From: Streptomyces anulatus
GTDB taxonomy: Bacteria; Actinomycetota; Actinomycetes; Streptomycetales; Streptomycetaceae
Assembly (NCBI RefSeq): GCF_014650675.1
Contig: NZ_BMVK01000002.1
Location: 289,863-353,862, forward strand
Direction of reading: 5' to 3'
DNA length: 64,000 nt
Shown: positions 60,442-64,000 of the stretch, in pieces
Position numbering within the stretch: position 1 is the first letter of the stretch
Layout: every line of letters starts with the position of its first letter
Notes under the pieces: model-generated
Databases searched by the model: none
Seen by the model: only the letters and a program-made list of their open reading frames with translations
What the model was told of the DNA's origin: nothing
Position numbers and translations under genes: made by a program

Positions 60442-60650
60442 CAACGCCTCCCGTACTTCTTGTGCACGGCCTGCCGGCTGACGCCCAGCTCGGCGGCGAT
60501 CTCCTGCCACGACCAGCCCTGGACGCGGGCACTTCTCACCTGTACGGCTTCGAGCTGCTCCAGCAGCCGCCGCAGCGCCGCCACCGACCGCAACCCGACG
60601 CGCGGGTCGCGGTCACCGGCACGTGCGGCCAGATCCGTTGCTTCGGTCAT
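60441..60650 (-). CDS. Small HTH regulator, first gene of the Clp-N operon
   Basis: The 69-aa protein is acidic-helical at first (LRSVAALRRLLEQLEAVQVR), then a helix-turn-helix (SWQEIAAELGVSRQAVHKKY, 47-66). Such proteins bind DNA as dimers. Start ATG 60650 lacks a ribosome site, but the -10 TAGGTT ends 6 nt before it, giving a leaderless transcript. It is very likely the repressor acting on the flanking palindromes. Confidence 0.88.
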   Translation of the reverse strand: MTEATDLAARAGDRDPRVGLRSVAALRRLLEQLEAVQVRSARVQGWSWQEIAAELGVSRQAVHKKYGRR

Positions 60651-60652
60651 GG

Positions 60653-60696
60653 TGTCAACCTACATTGACACCACGCTGCCGTCAATCAAAGTTGAC
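60653..60696 (-). promoter_or_regulatory. Leaderless promoter of the HTH/Clp-N operon with two palindromic operators
   Basis: On the minus strand TTGACG (60685-60680), 17 nt, TAGGTT (60662-60657), then 6 nt to the ATG. Operator A is TGTCAA-N6-TTGACA (60653-60670; arms extend to 8 bp, 60651-60672) over the -10; operator B is GTCAA-N6-TTGAC (60681-60696) over the -35. Centres are 27 bp apart. Confidence 0.8.
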
Positions 60697-61221
60697 ATCA
60701 TCGTCGGCCAGTCGGGCATGCCGCTCGACGTCGTACCGGACGTCGCCGTAGCGCAGCCTGGCCCGCTCGATGCCCTCGGGCGCGAACCCGGACCGGGTCG
60801 CGACCCGACAGGAGGCCGGGTTGTCGGTGCGGTGGCCCAGCTCCAGCCGGTACAGCCCGAGTTCGTCGAACGCCCAGCGCGCCAGCGCCCGCACGCCGGC
60901 CGGGGCGACGCCCCGGCCGCGCGCCTCCTCCGTGGTCCAGTAGGAGACCCAGCCGGTGTCATGGGCCCGGTTGACGGCGCCGACGGCGACACAGCCGAGA
61001 GCCTCGCCCGCCTCCCCCACGACGGCCCAGGAGTAGCCGGTGCGCGCTCCCCGTTCGCGCGTACGGTCCGCGATCCAGGTCAGCGCCCCGGGCCGGTCGA
61101 ACACGGGCCGGTCGGTCTGGCGGTCCATCTCGGCCGGGGCGAAGGCGCGGAGCACCGCCGAGGCGTCGGCGGGCTCCCAGGGGCGCAGCAGAAACCCTTC
61201 AGGGGTGGTCAGTTCGTCCAT
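60682..61221 (-). CDS. GNAT-family acetyltransferase
   Basis: The 179-aa N-acetyltransferase is of the RimJ/RimL type: LLRPWEPADASAVLRAF, GCVAVGAVNRAHDTGWVSYW, acetyl-CoA loop EEARGRGVAPAGVRALARW (about 98-116), and LYRLELGHRTDNPASCRVATRSGF near the end. The substrate is unknown. Its stop lies inside operator B of the HTH gene, and its start overlaps the GH5 gene by 23 nt, so it is likely cotranscribed with it. Confidence 0.92.
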   Translation of the reverse strand: MDELTTPEGFLLRPWEPADASAVLRAFAPAEMDRQTDRPVFDRPGALTWIADRTRERGARTGYSWAVVGEAGEALGCVAVGAVNRAHDTGWVSYWTTEEARGRGVAPAGVRALARWAFDELGLYRLELGHRTDNPASCRVATRSGFAPEGIERARLRYGDVRYDVERHARLADDDVNFD

Positions 61222-62662
61222 GCGGGCCAGCCTCCCGCACGGTCACCACCACCTCGGCCCCGGGCCACGCCAGGACGGCCGGCCACCCCCCGCGTGACGG
61301 CTTGCCGGGGCCGCCGACGACCACTCCCGGGCCGGTGACGGAGACGCGCCACCCCCGGGGCGAGGGCGGGAGGGACAGCTCCGTCACCCCGGGGCGGGCG
61401 GCGGCACGGTAGGCGAGGCGGTAGGAGCGGGTGTCCGCGTCGTACGCCTCCGAGCGGACGGTCCCCGCGACGGCCGGGGCGTACGGCGTGGCCGTCCGCT
61501 CCTTGTTCGTACGGAAGCGGCCCTGCTCGTCGACCGCGCAGTAGCCGCCGCCGTAGCACCAGACGTACCCCGCCCAGCCGGAGCTGTAGCGGTTCAGGGA
61601 GTCGACGGCCTCGCGGTAGAAGCGGCCCATGTTCGGCAGGGCGTTGTTCAGCGGCCCCCATTCGCCCACGACGACCGGCATCCGGTGGCGGGCCGGGTAC
61701 GCGGTGACGGCGGCCTCGTACGCCTCGATCCAGCCGGCCGACGGGTCGTAGTCCGCGCCCGCCTCCATGGCGGTGTTGTAGAAGTGCGGGGCGTACACGG
61801 TCCGGCGGTCCTCGATCCGGCCGAGCCCGGTGGGAACGCCCTCGCCCACGATGGGCGTCGGCTCGACGAAGAGCCAGGTGTCGCGGTCCTTCGCCCGGAC
61901 GGCGCGGGCGAGCCGGTTGTACATCGGGGTGAGGTGCTGGGCCTCGATCCGGCGGGCGGCGGTCGGCAGGTCCTCGCCCTCGCGCAGCTCCCCCATCGGT
62001 TCGTTGATCAGGTCGTAGCCGATCACGGCCGGGTGGTCGCGGAACCGTGCCGCGAGGACCTGCCACATGGCGGCCTGGGCTCGCTGGAGGTCGGGGTCCT
62101 CGTAGAGGTGGGTGAAGGCCCGCTGGACGGCGGGCTGGAAGTACTCGGAGAACCAGTCGTCGGGGTTGGGGGTGAACGGGAGCCCGTCGGTCCTGGTGGC
62201 CCAGGCGGGGATGCCCCGGTGCCCGAACGCGGGCCCGAAGACGTCCTGATGGGCGTCGATGAGGACATGGACACGGTGCTTGCGCGCCCAGTCCAGGATG
62301 CGTTCGACGCGCCGGAGGTAGCGCTCGCTGTACTGGCCGCGGGTGGGCTCCAGGTCGTCCCAGAAGACCAGCAGCCGGGCGAAGTTGAAGCCGTTCGCGC
62401 GCAGGTCGCGGAAGTGCCGTTCGGTGATGGCGGTGAGGGCGGCCTCGCCGCGGTTCGCCTTGTCCTCGACGTTCCAGCCACGCAGGGTGAGGGCGCGGCC
62501 CCGGTCGTCGGTCAGTGGCGGGACAGCACGTTCGCGGGACTCGGACGCCGGTACGGGTGCGGATACGGGGCGCGCCGAGGCGGCGGGGGCGAGGGCCCCC
62601 GCCGCGAGCACGGACGCGACGACAACTGCCATGAGTGCTCTGCCCATTCGCATGGGCGGCAT
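61199..62662 (-). CDS. Secreted GH5 glycoside hydrolase, endoglycoceramidase-like
   Basis: The 487-aa product has a signal peptide of about 30 residues. The GH5 acid/base is E221 in YDLINEP and the nucleophile E334 in VVGEWGPLN. LRGWNVEDK, WDDLEPTRGQY (101-111) and IDAHQDVFGPAFGHRGIPAW resemble endoglycoceramidases, which split glycan from ceramide, rather than cellulases. A C-terminal beta-domain of about 90 residues follows (WRVSVTGPGVVVG). Start ATG 62662 (alternatives 62653 and 62647). Confidence 0.88.
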   Translation of the reverse strand: MPPMRMGRALMAVVVASVLAAGALAPAASARPVSAPVPASESRERAVPPLTDDRGRALTLRGWNVEDKANRGEAALTAITERHFRDLRANGFNFARLLVFWDDLEPTRGQYSERYLRRVERILDWARKHRVHVLIDAHQDVFGPAFGHRGIPAWATRTDGLPFTPNPDDWFSEYFQPAVQRAFTHLYEDPDLQRAQAAMWQVLAARFRDHPAVIGYDLINEPMGELREGEDLPTAARRIEAQHLTPMYNRLARAVRAKDRDTWLFVEPTPIVGEGVPTGLGRIEDRRTVYAPHFYNTAMEAGADYDPSAGWIEAYEAAVTAYPARHRMPVVVGEWGPLNNALPNMGRFYREAVDSLNRYSSGWAGYVWCYGGGYCAVDEQGRFRTNKERTATPYAPAVAGTVRSEAYDADTRSYRLAYRAAARPGVTELSLPPSPRGWRVSVTGPGVVVGGPGKPSRGGWPAVLAWPGAEVVVTVREAGPHGRTDHP

Positions 62663-62680
62663 CCCATCAGCAAAGCTGAC

Positions 62681-62692
62681 ACTTGTTCAAGT
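62681..62692. promoter_or_regulatory. Palindrome upstream of the GH5 gene
   Basis: ACTTG-TT-CAAGT, 19 bp before the start. It overlaps a minus-strand TTGAAC that could serve as -35. It shares the ACTTG/CAAGT arms with the element at 30226, which has a longer spacer. Confidence 0.45.
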
Positions 62693-62720
62693 ATGCGTTA
62701 CCGACGAGTTCTTGGCGGAG

Positions 62721-63689
62721 CTAGGAGGTCGGCGTGAGCACGATCTTCCCGAAGAGGTCGCCCGACTCCAGCCGCCGGAACCCCTCCCGGGCCCGGTCCA
62801 GCGGCAGCACCTCGTCGATGACGGGCCGTACGCCGGTGGTCGCGCAGAAGGCGAGCAGGTCCTCCAGCTCGTCCTTGGACCCCATGGTGGAGCCGACGAC
62901 CTTCAGCTCCAGGAAGAAGATCCGGGTCAGCTCGGCGTGCGCGGGCCGGTCGCCGCTGGTGGCCCCGGAGATGACGAGGGTGCCGCCGGGGCGCAGCGAC
63001 TTCACGGAGTGGGACCAGGTGGCGGCCCCCACGGTCTCGATGACGGCGTCCACCCGCTGCGGCAGCCGGGCGCCGGGCTCGTACGCCTCCAGCGCGCCGA
63101 GTTCGACCGCCCGCTCGCGCTTGGCCTTGTCCCGGCTGGTGGCGAAGACCCGCAGCCCGGCGGCCTTCCCGAGCACGATCGCGGCGGTGGCGACCCCGCC
63201 GCCGGCGCCCTGGACGAGCACGGAATCGCCGGGCCGCACCCCGGCGTTGGTGAACAGCATCCGGTACGCGGTGAGCCAGGCGGTCGGCAGGCAGGCGGCC
63301 TCCTCGAAGCTGAGCTCCTTCGGCTTGGGCAGGACGTTCCAGGTGGGGACGGTGACCTGCTCGGCGAAGGTGCCCTGGTAGCGCTCGGTGAGGATGGAGC
63401 GCGGCTCATCCGGCCCGACGCCGTGCCCCGACTGCCCGATGACGGAGTGCAGGACGACCTCGTTGCCGTCCTGGTCGACGCCGGCCGCGTCGCAGCCGAG
63501 GATCATCGGCAGCCGGTCCTGCGGGAGGCCCACGCCCCGCAGGGACCAGAGGTCGTGGTGGTTGAGGGAGGCGGCCCGAACGGTGACGGTGGTCCACCCG
63601 GGACGCGCCTCGGGGGCCGGACGGTCACCCAGCTCCAGGCCGTCGAGGGGCCGGTCGGGGTCGATGCGGGCTGCGTAGGCGGCGAACAT
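62721..63689 (-). CDS. Zinc-type alcohol dehydrogenase/quinone oxidoreductase family protein
   Basis: The 322-aa MDR-family protein has GroES-like start, LGCDAAGVDQDG, cofactor motif VLVQGAGGGVATAAIVLGKA, and NHHDLWSLRGVGLP. It lacks the cysteine-rich structural zinc loop of true alcohol dehydrogenases and has few zinc ligands, so an NADPH quinone oxidoreductase-like role is likely. The substrate is unknown. Start ATG 63689. Confidence 0.88.
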   Translation of the reverse strand: MFAAYAARIDPDRPLDGLELGDRPAPEARPGWTTVTVRAASLNHHDLWSLRGVGLPQDRLPMILGCDAAGVDQDGNEVVLHSVIGQSGHGVGPDEPRSILTERYQGTFAEQVTVPTWNVLPKPKELSFEEAACLPTAWLTAYRMLFTNAGVRPGDSVLVQGAGGGVATAAIVLGKAAGLRVFATSRDKAKRERAVELGALEAYEPGARLPQRVDAVIETVGAATWSHSVKSLRPGGTLVISGATSGDRPAHAELTRIFFLELKVVGSTMGSKDELEDLLAFCATTGVRPVIDEVLPLDRAREGFRRLESGDLFGKIVLTPTS

Positions 63690-63767
63690 GGCTCGACGAT
63701 AGGCGGGCGGGGCGGCCTTCGTAACCGCCTACGCGTGTGACGCACGCCAACCGGGTGGGCCCGCGCA

Positions 63768-64000
63768 CCCAGCCCCTCCGGCGTTAGAGGAGCGGGGCTC
63801 GCACGCCCAACCTCTCCGCCCCACTCCACCTCTCCGCCCCACCCCAGCCTCTCCGGCGTTTGAGGAACGGGGGTCGCACACCCGCCCAGCCCCTCCGGCG
63901 ACTGAGGAGCGGAGGTCGCACACCCAGCCCCTCCGGCGTTTGAGGAGCGGAGGTCGCACACCCAGCCCCTCCGGCGTTTGAGGAGCGGGGGTCTGGGGGC
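63768..64000. repeat. Tandem array of a ~38-bp GC-rich repeat, running off the window
   Basis: Five units of the type CCCAGCCCCTCCGGCGTTTG-AGGAGCGGAGGTCGCACA start at 63768, 63841, 63885, 63923 and 63961; the last three are exactly 38 bp apart. Between units 1 and 2 the sequence is degenerate (CTCTCCGCCCCA repeats). Each unit can fold (CCCC-CTCC with GGAGCGGGG). This is a common type of Streptomyces intergenic repeat. No gene is visible in 63690-64000. Confidence 0.85.

Noticed and set aside
63768..64000. CRISPR array
   Set aside because: Repeats are contiguous without unique spacers, and no cas genes are nearby; it is a tandem repeat.

Overview
The window is chromosomal DNA from a Streptomyces-type actinobacterium. 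The evidence is the very high GC content, frequent GTG and TTG starts, many ATGA and TGATG start/stop overlaps, lipoproteins and Sec-exported proteins, a four-gene conservon (sensor kinase, roadblock, DUF742, GTPase-like), a Ku/LigD-polymerase pair, a Lon gene behind a HAIR-type HspR operator, and an E2-E1 fused 2-oxoglutarate dehydrogenase component. No insertion sequence, prophage, CRISPR array or biosynthetic cluster is visible. This looks like core chromosome.

Layout. 0-8 kb (minus strand): the 5' end of rho, then thrB, thrC, hom, lysA, nrtL (a synthetase-like protein without a catalytic domain) and a single-domain response regulator. This is the aspartate-family amino-acid block. A hairpin right behind thrC and a 156-bp inverted-repeat element between lysA and hom break it into units. 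8.1 kb: tRNA-Arg(CCG) with its own terminator. 8.3-10.3 kb: two small secreted proteins and a small hypothetical. 10.4-16.3 kb: a membrane protein tail-to-tail with a PASTA-less Ser/Thr kinase, then divergent ku and ligD-pol (NHEJ). 16.5-21.8 kb: HEAT-repeat protein plus zinc ribbon, a lipoprotein coupled to an unpaired histidine kinase, and an exported SH3 protein. 22-26 kb: a SEDS (FtsW/RodA) gene, a class B PBP and an amidase. 26-32.5 kb: a membrane-anchored secreted-domain protein, an ADP-ribosylglycohydrolase, an alpha/beta hydrolase, two divergent diiron ferritin/AurF-like paralogs and a TetR regulator. 32.6-37 kb: a pseudokinase fused to a PQQ-type propeller, and an NlpC/P60 hydrolase.

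37-43 kb: a conservon (cvnABCD) followed in the same direction by a StyA-like flavin monooxygenase. 43.5-49.3 kb: PP2C-like protein, MarR regulator, GH25 lysozyme, NodB-type deacetylase, Lon. 49.5-56.4 kb: a spermidine-synthase-like methyltransferase-fold protein, an OmpR/HK two-component pair, and kgd/sucA. 56.5-64 kb: a DUF6104 protein, a membrane protein, DUF4097 plus PadR behind a palindromic operator, an HTH/Clp-N operon with a paired palindrome over a predicted leaderless promoter, GNAT, a GH5 endoglycoceramidase-like enzyme, a zinc-type dehydrogenase, and a 38-bp tandem repeat array at the window edge.

Themes are amino-acid biosynthesis, cell-wall synthesis and remodelling, membrane signalling, DNA repair and central carbon metabolism. 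I did not find one large undescribed system. The best leads are compact regulatory architectures: the HTH/Clp-N autoregulation module, direct repeats upstream of the SEDS/PBP pair, the conservon-monooxygenase unit, the paired diiron proteins, the pseudokinase-propeller, and a 24-bp palindrome before kgd. Family names come from motif recognition by eye, without database searches.
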